Assembly (NCBI GenBank): GCA_963575645.1
Contig: OY754466.1
Coordinates: 6,922,001 to 6,986,000, forward strand
DNA: 64,000 nucleotides
From: Xanthostigma xanthostigma
Taxonomy: Eukaryota > Arthropoda > Insecta > Raphidioptera > Raphidiidae
Direction: 5' to 3'
This document shows, piece after piece, positions 21,010-31,140 of this stretch. Below the pieces are notes generated by a model. That model was not told the origin of the DNA, did no database searches, and saw only the letters and a list, made by a program, of their open reading frames with translations. Every line of letters begins with the position of its first letter. The first letter of the stretch is position 1. Both the position numbers and the translations under genes were made by a program.

Positions 21010-21395
21010 CGACATCTGATAGCATTTACTCACAGCTATTAGTTCAGAAGCAAACAAAAAATACTGTTTGAGTACCAAGTAGCGTCATCTGTTAGAATTC
21101 GCTTAAAACAATTAGTTCAGAAGCAAATCTGGTAGAATTTGCTTAAAGGTATTAGTTCAGAAACAAATCTGGTAGAGTTTGCTCAAAGCTATTTGTTCAA
21201 AAGCATATCTGGTAGAATTTGCTCAAAGCTATTAGTTCAGAAGCAAACAAAAAATACTGTTTGAGAACCAAGTAGGGGAATCTGATAGAATTCGAAAACA
21301 ATTAGTTCAGAAGCAAATCTGGTAGACTTTGCTCAAAGGTATTAGTTCAGAAACAAATCTGGTAGAATTTGCTCAGAGCTACCAGTTCAGACGCC
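21010..21395 (+). repeat. 40-bp minisatellite with higher-order structure
   Basis: About eight to nine tandem units built on ATTAGTTCAGAAGCAAATCT then GGTAGAATTTGCTCAAAGCT, period about 40 bp. A longer variant containing AAAAAATACTGTTTGAG and ACCAAGTAG appears twice about 190 bp apart (about 21053 and 21243), indicating duplication of multi-unit blocks. The unit is not a simple codon repeat and no frame spans it. Confidence 0.8.
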
Positions 21396-21450
21396 GGGTC
21401 GCAAACGAAATACACTTTGCAGAATTATATCTATCGCACCCGGGTGAAAA

Positions 21451-21580
21451 AATGTATTTTTCAAACAATGTCACTGTCGGGACACGAACCCGGATTTTTT
21501 TTTTTCGATTGGAATGTTTGAGAGACCCTCGCACATGTCGCCAGCAGGTTCTCTCAAACACACTGCTATCCCATGAGCTT
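21451..21580 (-). repeat. tRNA-like repeat (family T2)
   Basis: Minus strand: an A-box-like GGGATAGCAGTGTGTTTGAG and, about 75 bp on, a B box (GGGTTCGTGTCCC) followed by GACAGTGACATTGTTTGAAA. Between them is a hairpin with arms GTTTGAGAGA / TCTCTCAAAC plus an A11 run. The B-box side matches 19425-19475. The long A-to-B distance and A-run point to a tRNA-derived repeat, not a working tRNA. Confidence 0.4.
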
Positions 21581-21861
21581 TGAAGTATAAAATGTCTAGT
21601 CATCTTCTTTCGATCCAGTGGGCTCGGTCTTAAAGTAGTACGAGAAAAAAAGCCGTCCGCGAGAGTATTGAAAAGTTGGCATTTTTCCGTCTTCAATTGA
21701 ATTATCTATTTTATGTGTCTCTAATAATACTAAACGGTTTTGACATGTTTCACTTAAATCTGTCTTGTTGACGATATTGCTGAACGAAAAGCCTTCTCTT
21801 GCATTTTCTCTCTTGTATTCTAATATTTCTTTTCAATTGTTGTTAAGGTCCGCACTAGGAT

Positions 21862-21935
21862 TTTTCAATTTCCCGCTACTGAAAATTTTCAATAAACGGG
21901 AAGTTATTAAATTCGAATTTATTTTCGAAAATAGA
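21862..21935 (+). repeat. Fragment related to the 54.2-55.3 kb element
   Basis: TTTCCCGCT at the left, then ACGGGAAGTTATT, and TTTTCGAAAATAGA at the right parallel the start of the element at 54169-55256 (CTTCCCGCT, CGGGAAGTTATTGG, TTTTCGAAAATCGA). Only this terminal piece is present. Confidence 0.45.
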
Positions 21936-22024
21936 CTTTTTTATCGCGCGAGTTACGTGATGACACGTGAATAATTAAACAAATTAATAAGCTTCAGTAA
22001 CTATTATTATATTTGAATTAAATT

Positions 22025-22453
22025 ACCGAGCGGGGTGGCGTAGCGGTGAGAGCACTAGACTCGCATTCGGGAGGTACCGGGTTCGAATCCCGGCGGGGGC
22101 AGATGTGACTGGGAGTTTTTCCCACTGCCTCTCGCCGAGAAACGGTAATTCCTGTACCGGCCATCTTGTTGAGGTTTTCCATGGTTTCCCTCAACAATTC
22201 CAGATAAATATCGAGATGGTTCCTTATTCAAGGCCATGGCCGATTACCTGTCTAGCTCCTATGCTCAAAATTTGCCTACCTTATCCTAATTTCTTAAAAA
22301 TTCCTTCATTCGCCCATTGCTATTAATTAAGTTGGAGTTTAAAAATTGTAGAATATAACGGGAAGTGTGGTAGAAAAAAAAATAGTAATGGTGCGAATGG
22401 CGTCTGTTATGATATAAAGTCGAGAAACGGACGTTAAACGCATTATTATTATT
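22025..22453 (+). mobile_element. tRNA-derived SINE, copy 2, with 29-bp TSD
   Basis: Same family as 9561-9983 and closer to an intact tRNA head: A box GGCGTAGCGGTGAGAGC and B box GGGTTCGAATCCC. The central domain (ACCGGCCATCTTGTTGAGG, GATGGTTCCTTATTCAAGGC) and tail ending ACGCATTATTATTATT are preserved. Perfect 29-bp direct repeats flank it (21996-22024 and 22454-22482, starting AGTAACTATTATTATATTTG), longer than typical but consistent with LINE-type target-primed insertion. Confidence 0.9.
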
Positions 22454-22738
22454 AGTAACTATTATTATATTTGAATTAAATTTATAAATTGGAGAATTTA
22501 GTTTACAAGAATAATATCGCTGATATTCGCTCTACGATACTAACTGTCCCCTTACAGACAGAAGTCACCCGCATATTTATCAAATTAGCATTCTTACACT
22601 CTGACTGCTTTCCCATGAGAAATCGTGTTCTTGCAAAGATAGTCAGGAGTGCAAGAATGCGTAATATGATGATCCAACGTAATATAAATGATGGTCCATA
22701 AGATGGTACGTAACTCGCGCGCACGCGCGTGTGTGTGA

Positions 22739-22986
22739 AGTGAAACTTCTTTAGGCACGCTTGACTTGGGGAGTAAGCTGGTAAATGCCTGACGAAATCG
22801 TTTACGGAAGTGCATCATCGCGACGTTGCGTGATCGTTCGAGGCGAACGGAGTTGAGAGGGAGATATAAGTTAGTGAGTGCGACAAAGACGGAGCATTAA
22901 TACAACCATTTGACGTTTAAAATGGAAACAACTGTTCTTTTGTATCAAAAATACATTTAATCGAATTTTGCTGCATTTTGTAACGG
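22739..22986 (+). repeat. Repeat family R, copy 2
   Basis: Partner of 18980-19321, sharing AACTTCTTTAGGCACGCTTG through TTTTGCTGCATTTTGTAACG, with a single GAGGGAGATATAAGTTAGTG segment. It begins right after a CG/TG-rich patch (GCGCGCACGCGCGTGTGTG). Class unknown. Confidence 0.65.
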
Positions 22987-23021
22987 GAAATAATGTAGGT
23001 TAGTTAATAAATCCTTTTAAA

Positions 23022-23371
23022 TCTATACTAATAAATAAAGCTGAAAAGTTTGTTTGTTTGTTTGGTTGAACGCGCTAATCTCAGGAATTCGAATTGAAAA
23101 TTTGTTTTTTTGTTGGATAGCCCATTTATCGAGGAAGGCTATAGGCTATCTAATATCACGCTACGACCAATAGAAGCGGAGCATCAATGAAAAATGTTGC
23201 AAAATGTAACTCAAAATTTGTCCGTCCGACAAAAACTTCTGAACGGTAAGGGTAACTCCGATCATTATGAATTTTGGACACAACATTCATCTCGGTAAAC
23301 TAAGATGAATGTGCGTACTCATGTCCCTCCCACCTCATTCGTTCTTTTGTGAAACCGGGCGGGACAGCTAT
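23022..23371 (+). mobile_element. Helitron family H1, copy 2
   Basis: Starts TCTATACTAATAAATAAAGC and continues with GAACGCGCTAATCTCAGG, CCCATTTATCGAGGAAGGCT, GAGCATCAATGAAAAATGTT, ending GTGAAACCGGGCGGGACAGC then TAT. This is the full-length short form (about 350 bp) without the insert seen at 30043. Non-coding. The 3' end has lost the usual CACCCGGGTG hairpin and final G. Confidence 0.7.
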
Positions 23372-23936
23372 GTATTATAAATTATGCCAATAAATATATG
23401 TACATATTTTGTCTATTAATTAATCAAAAATTATATTTTGTAGATATGTGCCACAGAGTGAGGTTATATTGTGTTCGATAAAGTTTGAGACGAACCGACT
23501 GCATATTATTGTTCGTTTATGAATTTAACATGAGCAAATTTGAGGTATTTACGAATTATTCTTAATAAATATATTTAAAATAATTATGGCAGGAAGAAGT
23601 TTTACTTCAGTCGTGTGGTCTAAAGCACACTCGCTTTTTTTGTCGCACGATCTTTAGAACGAATCGACCGATTGAGATCGGGTTTGCGGCACTCGAAAGG
23701 GTTTATAGAGACTTAGATCTGATTAGATTTTGGAGTCAATCGGACAAACAGGTTTAAAGTTATTGAAAAAATAATATTTTTTCACGTTTTTCTCGCATAA
23801 CTCCCAATCTAGGTACTTGTTTTATACAATGATCAGTAAAGTTCATTAGAACTTTAATTAGCTTAAATATATAGGCCTTTTAAAAATCGGTAATCTTTTC
23901 ATAGCTTCTTTAATAACCTTTTTTAATCTGTACTAA
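23372..23936. other. Interval with no recognised feature
   Basis: About 565 bp. A phrase near 23690 (ATCGGGTTTGCGGCACTCGA) resembles text inside the 54 kb element, but no borders were found. Confidence 0.35.
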
Positions 23937-24135
23937 TATTATAAAGAGAGAGTGCGAATTTTTGTGTGTATGCGGAGGGTAATCTCAGAAACTACTCATC
24001 CAATTTCAGAATTTTTTTCACCAATATTCAGAATGAACCTTCAGGATGAACATAGGCTAAATATTATCGCGTTAAATAAAATCGCTTTTCGTGGAGACCA
24101 ATTTTGCAACGTAAGTCGACGAAAAAAAATGTAGA
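23937..24135 (+). mobile_element. Helitron-like family H4, 5' part
   Basis: Starts TCTGTACTAATATTATAAAG and matches the minus-strand element at 62997-63237 in order: GGAGGTAATCTCAGAAACTA (GGAGGTAATCTTCGAAACTA there), GAATGAACCTTCAGGATGAA, GACCAATTTTGCAACGTAAG, GTCGACGAAAAAA. The CTAG 3' end is not found here. Confidence 0.55.
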
Positions 24136-24272
24136 CTTTAAAATAAAAATATTTTTATTATACTTGCAATTGTAATTGTATAGGAGTGTATCTGTATATT
24201 AAAGCTTATAGATGTGTTGGGTACAGTCTCTTACAAAAACGCACGGTGAATATTTTACTGTTGGCACTATTA

Positions 24273-24846
24273 GGCTGGATTCACACTATAGTGCCGGTCA
24301 CGGTTCGCTCTCGGTCCAGTTTCGGTTGGGTAAACGATTCTTACACAAGAAACAATGAGCGTACTCATCAGCACCGCTCAAGTTCGGATCCAATCACGCT
24401 CCGGCACCGATCCGTTTAGAAGAATATTTTGCTGGAGCGTGATCGGACTTTGCTTGACTTATGAATAGATTTTTGTTTCAAATGCAGTATTCGTCTATTA
24501 AATGACGGTACAAGGTGTAGTATTCGCCTTCCGTTTTCCTCGCTAATAAGCTTGGATGCACCCACATTCTTCTCTTCGTTGTCTTGCGTTTCACTCTTTT
24601 TTTATTTGCCTTATCTTCATCAAGAAGAATAGCTAAACAATTCAATTGAAAAATCGAACGACATTGTCAGACAACTAGAAAAATTGTACTTATGAAATAA
24701 AGTAAAATGTATTGCAAAGGAAATATATCAGACTTCTTGCAAATCGAGATTGTACCGTGATCGAACCCAGAATGATAGTGTGAATACAGTAAGATTTTAC
24801 TGGACCGAGAGCGAACCGTGACCGGCACTATAGTGTGAATCGGGCC
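24273..24846 (-). mobile_element. PIF/Harbinger element, copy 2, with TTA target
   Basis: 574 bp, inverted relative to 4247-4814. TIRs (GGCTGGATTCACACTATAG and the complement of GGCCCGATTCACACTATAG) are flanked by TTA at 24270-24272 and 24847-24849, the expected target. The interior carries the same transposase N-terminal relic on the minus strand. Confidence 0.8.
24430..24690 (-). pseudogene. Harbinger-like transposase N-terminal relic, copy 2
   Basis: Minus-strand counterpart of 4409-4665: the region encoding the start (MSFDFSIE) and the W-V-H-P block (from GAATGTGGGTGCATCCAAG) are both present, with the frame again broken between them. Because both copies lack the catalytic domain, they derive from a common deleted element. 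Confidence 0.5.
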
Positions 24847-25785
24847 TTAAGCTGTAATTTTATTTACTGTGCGATCGGCGAAAGAAGACTGGTGGGGAAA
24901 GGGCAAGAAGTCGTTGATGTGTTCCCAAATTATCGGAATTCATAGGCGGCGCATAGCAAGGCATGCAAACAATGTATAGCTTTAAATTTTAAGGCATTAT
25001 TTTGAGCCTCTAACTCGCACATTTTAATTACATTCGCTATGACCTCCCTAGCGCCACTTCTGTTTTTCCCTTTTTACTTTCCATTTTGATGATATTCAGA
25101 CAACACCCCTCAACTTAGTCCGTGAACGCACACACCTATGTACTGTCTGGTGTATGATTTTTTTGTACTGTTAGCAAGTGTCGCTGTGTAGTCGTACAGC
25201 TATGGCAATAGTACAATTATCGCGATACGACAATTGCGACACGTTTGGCCGACTGGACTCCCTTATTGCATAGAAGCGGTTCCAGGATCATTACCTTTTA
25301 CCAATATAAAATACATGTGTGCTCTACTGCAATAAGGTCATAGGACTACATTCCATAGACCGGTCTTCTTTTAAAAATCCAACAGTACAGCTGATGTGAA
25401 TGAGCTACCTTAAAAGAAAATTTACTGTTTTGGTTTCTTAATCAAAAATGTTCTCAAACATAAAATATAATAAATAGCGCGACGGGTATAGGTGAAATCA
25501 ATGATGTGTGTTGGTGTCATTGTTTTCAATAAATAGCCGAGCAAATAACGATAAAGTCTTTCAAATCAAATCGAACGTCACGCGCCAGCTGGTGCAGAGA
25601 AGTCTGAGTTGTCGACATTTGCAACTTCGTTGCCTTTTGTGTTGGTCGGATCAAAACGGAAGTCGGCATATCTAGTGGCTGACAGATGATTGGCCGTTAA
25701 ATATATATAAAGACTGTAAAACAAATTCCAATTGGGCAACGGGACATGTCCAACTTCCAAAATGTAGACGTTTGATTATAATAAA
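24847..25785. other. Interval with no recognised gene
   Basis: About 940 bp. A 60-codon minus frame (25578-25760) has no recognisable domain. The last part may be interior of the Helitron whose end is at 25833. Confidence 0.35.
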
Positions 25786-25789
25786 GAAA

Positions 25790-25833
25790 ATAAAATTTCT
25801 GATATCGCGTGAAGTGACGCGGGTAATGGCTAG
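25790..25833 (+). mobile_element. Helitron-like 3' end
   Basis: Hairpin CGCGTGAAGTGACGCG followed by GGTAATGGCTAG at 25830-25833, the subterminal hairpin plus CTAG layout of Helitrons. The 5' border was not located. Confidence 0.5.
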
Positions 25834-25924
25834 TATTCAATATGATGTTTGATATTCGTTACCGTGGTTACCTAATAATATGTTCCACGTCATGTAACAA
25901 TTAATCAAAGCATGCTTAACTAGT

Positions 25925-26294
25925 TTATTTCTGACAGATCTATAAAACAAAAGAACAGCTGACATTTTTTTTTTGTTTTCAAAATATTTCCGAAACTATA
26001 AAGTTTAGAAAAAAAATGTTTTAACAAAACTTTCTTGAATAAAACAAATTGAATAATATATACCGTTATGAAAAGTATACCATTATTACATTTTCCCCAA
26101 AAACAATAGGGCTTTTCATATTTGCGTAACAATTATCGCTTCCAAAATTTGGTTTCTAATCCGTTTGATATGTATCATGCTCATAGACTAACAGACAAAC
26201 AGACGCACAAATTTTACCAAAAATATGTTTTTTTGTTTCGGAATCCCTCAAAACGAACAGATATTGTAAAAGTGATTTTTGACCTAAACTAGTT
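25925..26294 (+). repeat. Repeat family D, uninterrupted copy
   Basis: Matches 27805-28140 plus 28740-28800. Blocks: TTCTGACAGATCTA, ATATTTCCGAAACTATAAAG, CCGTTATGAAAA-TATACC, ATTTGGTTTCTAATCCG, GACAAACAGACGCACA, TCAAAACGAACAGATATTGT. This copy has no insertion at the point where the other is split by family B, so it serves as an empty site. Possibly a retroelement 3' region; class not certain. Confidence 0.6.
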
Positions 26295-26599
26295 TAGTAC
26301 GCACTGCGAATCTAAAAGGCTCGGAAGTAATACGCGAATGCAGGCTTGCGCTTGTACAGTCTGTTGAAAAACTACAAACTCACAACTCAACAAAACTAAC
26401 ATAGCAATAACAACTTGACAATAGCGTACTCGACTGTACTTTAAAGCAGGAAAGCGACAAGTGACAAAGGCAACGAGCGATCACGGCCAATCACCGACGA
26501 GCGCACGTTCCGTGCAGGTAGCTGGGTGGTGGTGGGAGTATCAACGGCTCTGAATGTGCCTCTGCGACGCTGTTTGTTACTAACTTCCGAACCTTTTTT
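26295..26599 (+). mobile_element. TIR element family E, copy 2 (right end lost)
   Basis: Left TIR TAGTACGCACTGCGAATCTA and body match 3632-3940 closely (GCAGGCTTGCGCTTGTACAG, AACTTGACAATAGCGTACTC, AAAGCAGGAAAGCGACAAGT). A 16-bp GACGAGCGCACGTTCC stretch present here is missing in copy 1. The right TIR stops after CTTCCGAACC. Confidence 0.65.
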
Positions 26600-26803
26600 T
26601 CTGGTGGTATTTGATACCTTTAATTATCACCCAGATAATTTATATAATATATTTTATTAATCAATATTGAACATACTGGGAAGTTGGTCTTATAAGACCT
26701 CAGGGGTTGCACTTGTAGAGTTCTACTACACGGGACACCTCACGGCTTGTTTTGTTTTGTTATTGTAAAATACGTATTTTAAAACAAAAAGACAGAGAGA
26801 AAA

Positions 26804-27211
26804 AATTTTATTCAACTCATGCGCGTTATTCATGTTTTATCATGCCTAAAAACCGAACCCTAAATAGCCATTTACCGACTGGTGACAATTACTTGTCATA
26901 ACTCAATGAAGATTCCTACTAGCTCGGCCATTGTGGAGTAATGAAAATAAACGTAACTATTTTCTGAGTCGTAACGAAATAGTCGGTAACAACAACTCTG
27001 TTGTTACCCATTGAGGCTAAAATTGAGAGGCCGAATGTTTTCGACATGGAGTTTATTCATAACCGGCTAACCTCAAACCAAAACATTGAATCGTGCTGTT
27101 TGGTGCTGTTAGTATTGACAGTTTTTTTATAAAGAAATAAATAGATATTTACAACATCTCATTAATAACAATAAATAAAACATGAATAACGCGCAATTGT
27201 TGAATAAAATT
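26804..27211. mobile_element. 408-bp TIR element
   Basis: Inverted ends of about 37 bp: AATTTTATTCAAC, a short variable spacer, then TGCGCGTTATTCATGTTTTA at the left, and the complement at the right. The interior has a perfect small hairpin GGTAACAACA / TGTTGTTACC (26986-27009) and no coding. TSD and family unresolved. Confidence 0.65.
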
Positions 27212-27804
27212 ATGGGCGTAACTTGTAGGCTAAGTCATGACTCATGACCTTTCAGCGCGATGAATGACTTAGAGTTTAGACTACTAGTTACGCCAATAAC
27301 TATTGCAGTACAATTCATAAAAACGTATATAAAATTATCTTCACATAAAACAGTCTGTATAGGTACCTCTACTGATGACGTAAATAAAGAACATGTCGGA
27401 ATATTTTCTTTCCTTTCAAATTTAATTGAAAAGTGACAAGCATTCACAGCCTACTACTCGGAAATAAACAAATGCCTTCACAATATCTGCTACAGTCATA
27501 CGTTTCTCTGTAATGATTTAAATGTGACACGTATGGCGTTAAAATAAATGTTTTGTTTGCAAGAATGAAATCAACAATTCACAGATGTCGCGCATTTAGC
27601 TGTCACTAAAAACAATTTCTAATCTGCTTTGTTGAAACACTTTGTAACGTTGACCATTGTTTACCTACTTTATTATTATTAATATTTTATTATTTGTACT
27701 GCGCGAACAAAGCCTATTTGTGAATCAAATCAATCTTTAACGTCAATAAAAAAGAGACCGTATTTTACACTACAGAATTAACAGACCTTTTTTTATATAA
27801 AATC
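27212..27804. other. Interval with no recognised feature
   Basis: About 590 bp. Nothing recognised. Confidence 0.4.
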
Positions 27805-28800
27805 TTCTGACAGATCTACAGAACAAAATAACAGCTGATTTTTTTTATTTTCAAAATATTTCCGAAACTATAAAGTTTAGAAAAAAATTTTTTTAACAAA
27901 AATTTCTTGAAAATATAAATGGGATAACAAGCCGTTATGAAAAATATACCATTATTATATAAAAAAACACCGTTATAGCATATATGTCTTTTGCGCATGC
28001 GCCGATTTCTTCCAAAAACAGCAGAGCTCTTCATATTTGCTTTTCAAACATCTACCTAAAATTTGGTTTCAATCCGTCTATCCGTTTGACCTGTATCGTG
28101 TTCAAAGACAAACAGACGCACAGAGGTTTACAAAAAAAAAATTGGTTGTCTGTAAAGTCGGTTTACGGACGATAGTTTTACGTGATAACGTATTCCGTAA
28201 TACATAACCTAAATTCTACATAAAATAATTATAATAATTCGAATCTATGATATTGCATCTTTCGCTTCAAATTTAGGTTAATTTTATTTATTTAAATTAC
28301 TCACCATATAATATAATTGTTTTTTTTAACTTTCTTTCTTTCGTATTTATTTTAAGTCTCAAAGATTAGCTGTCATAATATTTATAAAACAATTGTTTCA
28401 CTGTTTATAATATAAAATTCCAAAACCTACTTACAATATTTAAGTATTTTCATACGTCAAAAAATTGATTTTTATAATGATAAAATTTGTAAGATAACGA
28501 TTTTTTCGAGAGATGAGACCTAGCTAAAACGATTTTTTGCCCCCCAAAATCCCTTTTCAGTAAATTTCATCCAAATCGTTAGGGCCGTTTTCGAGAAAAG
28601 CACGCACAGGGTCAGGCGGAACGTTACGCGTTACGCGTTACGAACGTTAGGAACGTTACACTTTTTCGTGCATGCAGCCGGTGTTTTATCAATTTATAAG
28701 ATTGGTGATTCATCAATTTATAAGACGTTATCACGTCAATATGTTTTTTTGGATTCGGGTGACCTCAAAACGAACAGATATTGTACAATTTTTACTTAAA
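27805..28800 (+). repeat. Repeat family D, copy split by family B
   Basis: 27805-28140 and 28740-28800 together correspond to the continuous copy at 25925-26294. The break falls in the A-run after ACAGACGCACAGAGG, and the text resumes with TATGTTTTTTTGG and CAAAACGAACAGATATTG. It has a short extra AT-rich stretch near 27955 compared with the other copy. Confidence 0.6.
28141..28739 (-). mobile_element. Family B element, copy 3 (different interior)
   Basis: Both family B ends are present (TTGGTTGTCTGTAAAGTCGG at the left; GACGTTATCACGTCAA at the right, with GGGTCAGGCGGAACGTTACG before it). The middle (28215-28595) is unrelated to copies 1 and 2. Family D at 25925 gives the empty site. The conserved ends with a replaced interior are typical of non-autonomous elements mobilised in trans. 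Confidence 0.7.
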
Positions 28801-29291
28801 TTAGTACCATTCCCCACTTATGATGTTGAAATAGTAAAATATGATTTTTATAGCAAAACATAACGATACCTACGCGGAAAGAGAATGGGATAGACATGGT
28901 TATTATTGTTTTTGGAATTGTTATTAACATTAATCAGATACAAACAAGGGACAATCTGTAATTAAAATCCTCAATGATGCTATTAATCCAAATTGAAACC
29001 AACAAATAAATTATTAATGACAAACAAAACACTATCTATTGTTGAATAATTTCGACCCCAAAGTCAATATTGCCACCGGCGAACAAATGTAATAATTATA
29101 AATGTAGGTACATTATTTTATGTAAACTGATATTTAATTAAGTTTTTATGTACACAAATAAATTATGTTATGTTAATGCATCCATAAAATATAATGAGTA
29201 GTGGAAGCTTTTTAAAAATAACATAAAATAGCGTTTTAAAAATTGCACCGAATTCAAAAATTTTTGAAATACAGAGTGAGACGGTGCCATT
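28801..29291. other. Interval with no recognised feature
   Basis: About 490 bp. Nothing recognised. Confidence 0.4.
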
Positions 29292-29996
29292 TAGTGCAGC
29301 GAAAGTGTCACGAGAGGCAGCACTAGTAGTAGGGACAAACATAAAATATTTACATGCCAACCAATGTTATTTACGTGATATTATTTTATTATTTAAAAAT
29401 ATAAATCTGAAATAAAAAAAATTTTGAACTGATAAACTTATCACTGAGAGTCATCATTTACATATTATGTTATCGAAATTATTTTTAAAATTAATTAAGT
29501 AAATGAATAAAAAATGAATAGTAAATTTTTGACAGTTTATTACCATTGATTAGAATGAGATATAACCTCGATCTTTTATTAAATTATATTCATTTATTAT
29601 ATTTAATTAAATTTATTTTATTACCATATATTTTTGAATCATATTTCATTTGGAAATAAATCTGAAATTCATAATTATTTTCAATTTCTCTTATTACAGT
29701 TTGAATTTATCGCTAATATTTTACTAGAGTCTGCATACTAACCTGTCTATTAATTCATTTTTTTGCAGATACTTTTAAATTACGACACGCAAGCCAACGT
29801 TTTAATGTTACTACATTGTTATCTTTTACAGTTGCAAATTTTAGTTTTGTTCCAGGAACATCATCTTCTGTTAAAAACATTTTTTTTCAAGTACACTTTA
29901 ATGTGTGTTTATATGGGGATTTGACAGTGTTTGTCCCTACCGAACTACTAGCGCTACTAGTGAGTGATTTTTCGTACTTCATGAAAAAGGCTCATT
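29292..29996 (+). mobile_element. Element family K, copy 1 (left end truncated)
   Basis: Reverse-orientation partner of 56396-57273, highly similar over about 700 bp (CAGCGAAAGTGTCACGAG, GCACTAGTAGTAGGGACAAA ... GTTTGTCCCTACCGAACTAC, GAAAAAGGCTCATT). It lacks the outermost left ~20 bp and a ~150-bp block present in copy 2. Splice-acceptor-like TTTTTTTGCAG and TCTTTTACAG occur, but no coding frame supports an intron. Confidence 0.65.
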
Positions 29997-30042
29997 TTAT
30001 CGAAACATTTTTTTAAGTTCCGTACCTCAAAAGGAAGCCCTA

Positions 30043-30600
30043 TCTATACTAATATATAAAGCTGAAGAGTTTGTTTGTTTGAACGCGCTAATCTCAGGAA
30101 CTACTGGTTCAAATTGAAAAAAAAAAATTTTTGTTGGATAGCCCATTTATCGAGGAAGGCTATAGGCTATATAAAATCAGGCTACGACTATTAGGAGCGG
30201 AGCATTAATGAAAAATGTTCCAAATGTATCTAAAAAATAAGCTTCTATTCAGGTGAAATGCATTAATACTCATATTAGCGATGTCAATACCAGGGTCGTG
30301 GGTTCGAGCCCTACGTTGAGCGAATGCATTTTTATTTTTTTTTATTTTCTACATTGCTTTCTTCTAAGGCTTACATTAAAATTTACTTTAATTTTATTTA
30401 ATTAATTAAAAAAAAATATTAATTAAAAAAAGTATAAATACTGCTTTTTATCGACAAAAAAATTTTGAACGGTAACTCCGATCATCATGAAATTTGGACA
30501 CAACATTCATCTCGGTATACTAATATGAATGTGTGTACTCATGTTCCTCCCTTCTACATTCGTTCTTTTACACCCGGGTGAAACCGGACGGGACCGCTAG
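30043..30600 (+). mobile_element. Helitron family H1, copy 3, with extra internal segment
   Basis: Starts TCTATACTAATATATAAAGC and ends with the hairpin CACCCGGGTG, AAACCGGACGGGACCGCTAG (CTAG 30597-30600). The short copies at 23022 and 32903 run straight from the AAAATGTT(G/C)CAAA block to the ACAAAAA-TTTTGAACGGTAA block. Here about 225 bp intervene (30232-30457), including a tRNA-like B box. 558 bp, no Rep/helicase coding. Confidence 0.75.
30280..30325 (+). repeat. tRNA 3'-half-like insert inside a Helitron
   Basis: Contains GTGGGTTCGAGCCCTAC, a good T-arm (5-bp stem, TTCGAGC loop) with B box GGTTCGAGCCC, soon followed by T-rich runs that could stop Pol III. No matching A box is clear upstream. 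It lies in the segment unique to this H1 copy. Confidence 0.45.
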
Positions 30601-30609
30601 TACTCTATA

Positions 30610-31140
30610 GGATCAGTTCGTTGTCCAACCGTCCGTCTGTCTGTCAAGACCCTTTTTCTCAGGAACGCGTGGAGGTATCAAGTTGAAATTAATAGCAAAT
30701 ACTCAGGTCTGCAATCCCTTGGAGCTGCGCCAAAATCAAACTTCTAAATCACCGCAATCAAAAGATACGGCCGTTTATACCGCATATTTTGACACTCGCA
30801 AGGGACTCAAAACGTATAGGGTACTTCCCGATGACCCAGAATCATGAAATTTAGCAAGAAGCAATGTCTTACAGCACATGTAAAGGGAAAAATCCGAAAA
30901 CCGTAAATTTGTAGTTGCATCACAAAAAAAAAAATATTTTGCGAATTTAAACTCATTTGCCATTGGTAAACTGACCGCAGCCGATATTGCTGTATGGGGA
31001 CAACAATGTTCCAACGGCAAAACAGAAAAAATCTTCGAGACTCGATTCCCGTGATGAACGGATTATTTACACACCTACAGCTTCTTACAGAACCCTCGGT
31101 GCGCGAGTCCAACTCGCGCTTGACCGAGTTTTTTTAGTAA
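30610..31140 (+). mobile_element. Lepidopteran-type retroelement 3' region
   Basis: Opens CCGTCCGTCTGTCTGTCAAG, continues with GTATAGGGTACTTCCCGATG and TTGTAGTTGCATCAC, and closes ACCCTCGGTGCGCGAGTCC, then GCTTGACCGAGTTTTTTTAG. This tail is familiar from many lepidopteran introns and intergenic regions. Conserved text but no intact frame. A partial copy lies at 3462-3631 (-). LINE versus SINE status uncertain. Confidence 0.6.

Noticed and set aside
21379-21696. 105-codon minus frame
   Set aside because: It covers the tRNA-like repeat at 21451-21580 and part of the minisatellite, with no recognisable domain.
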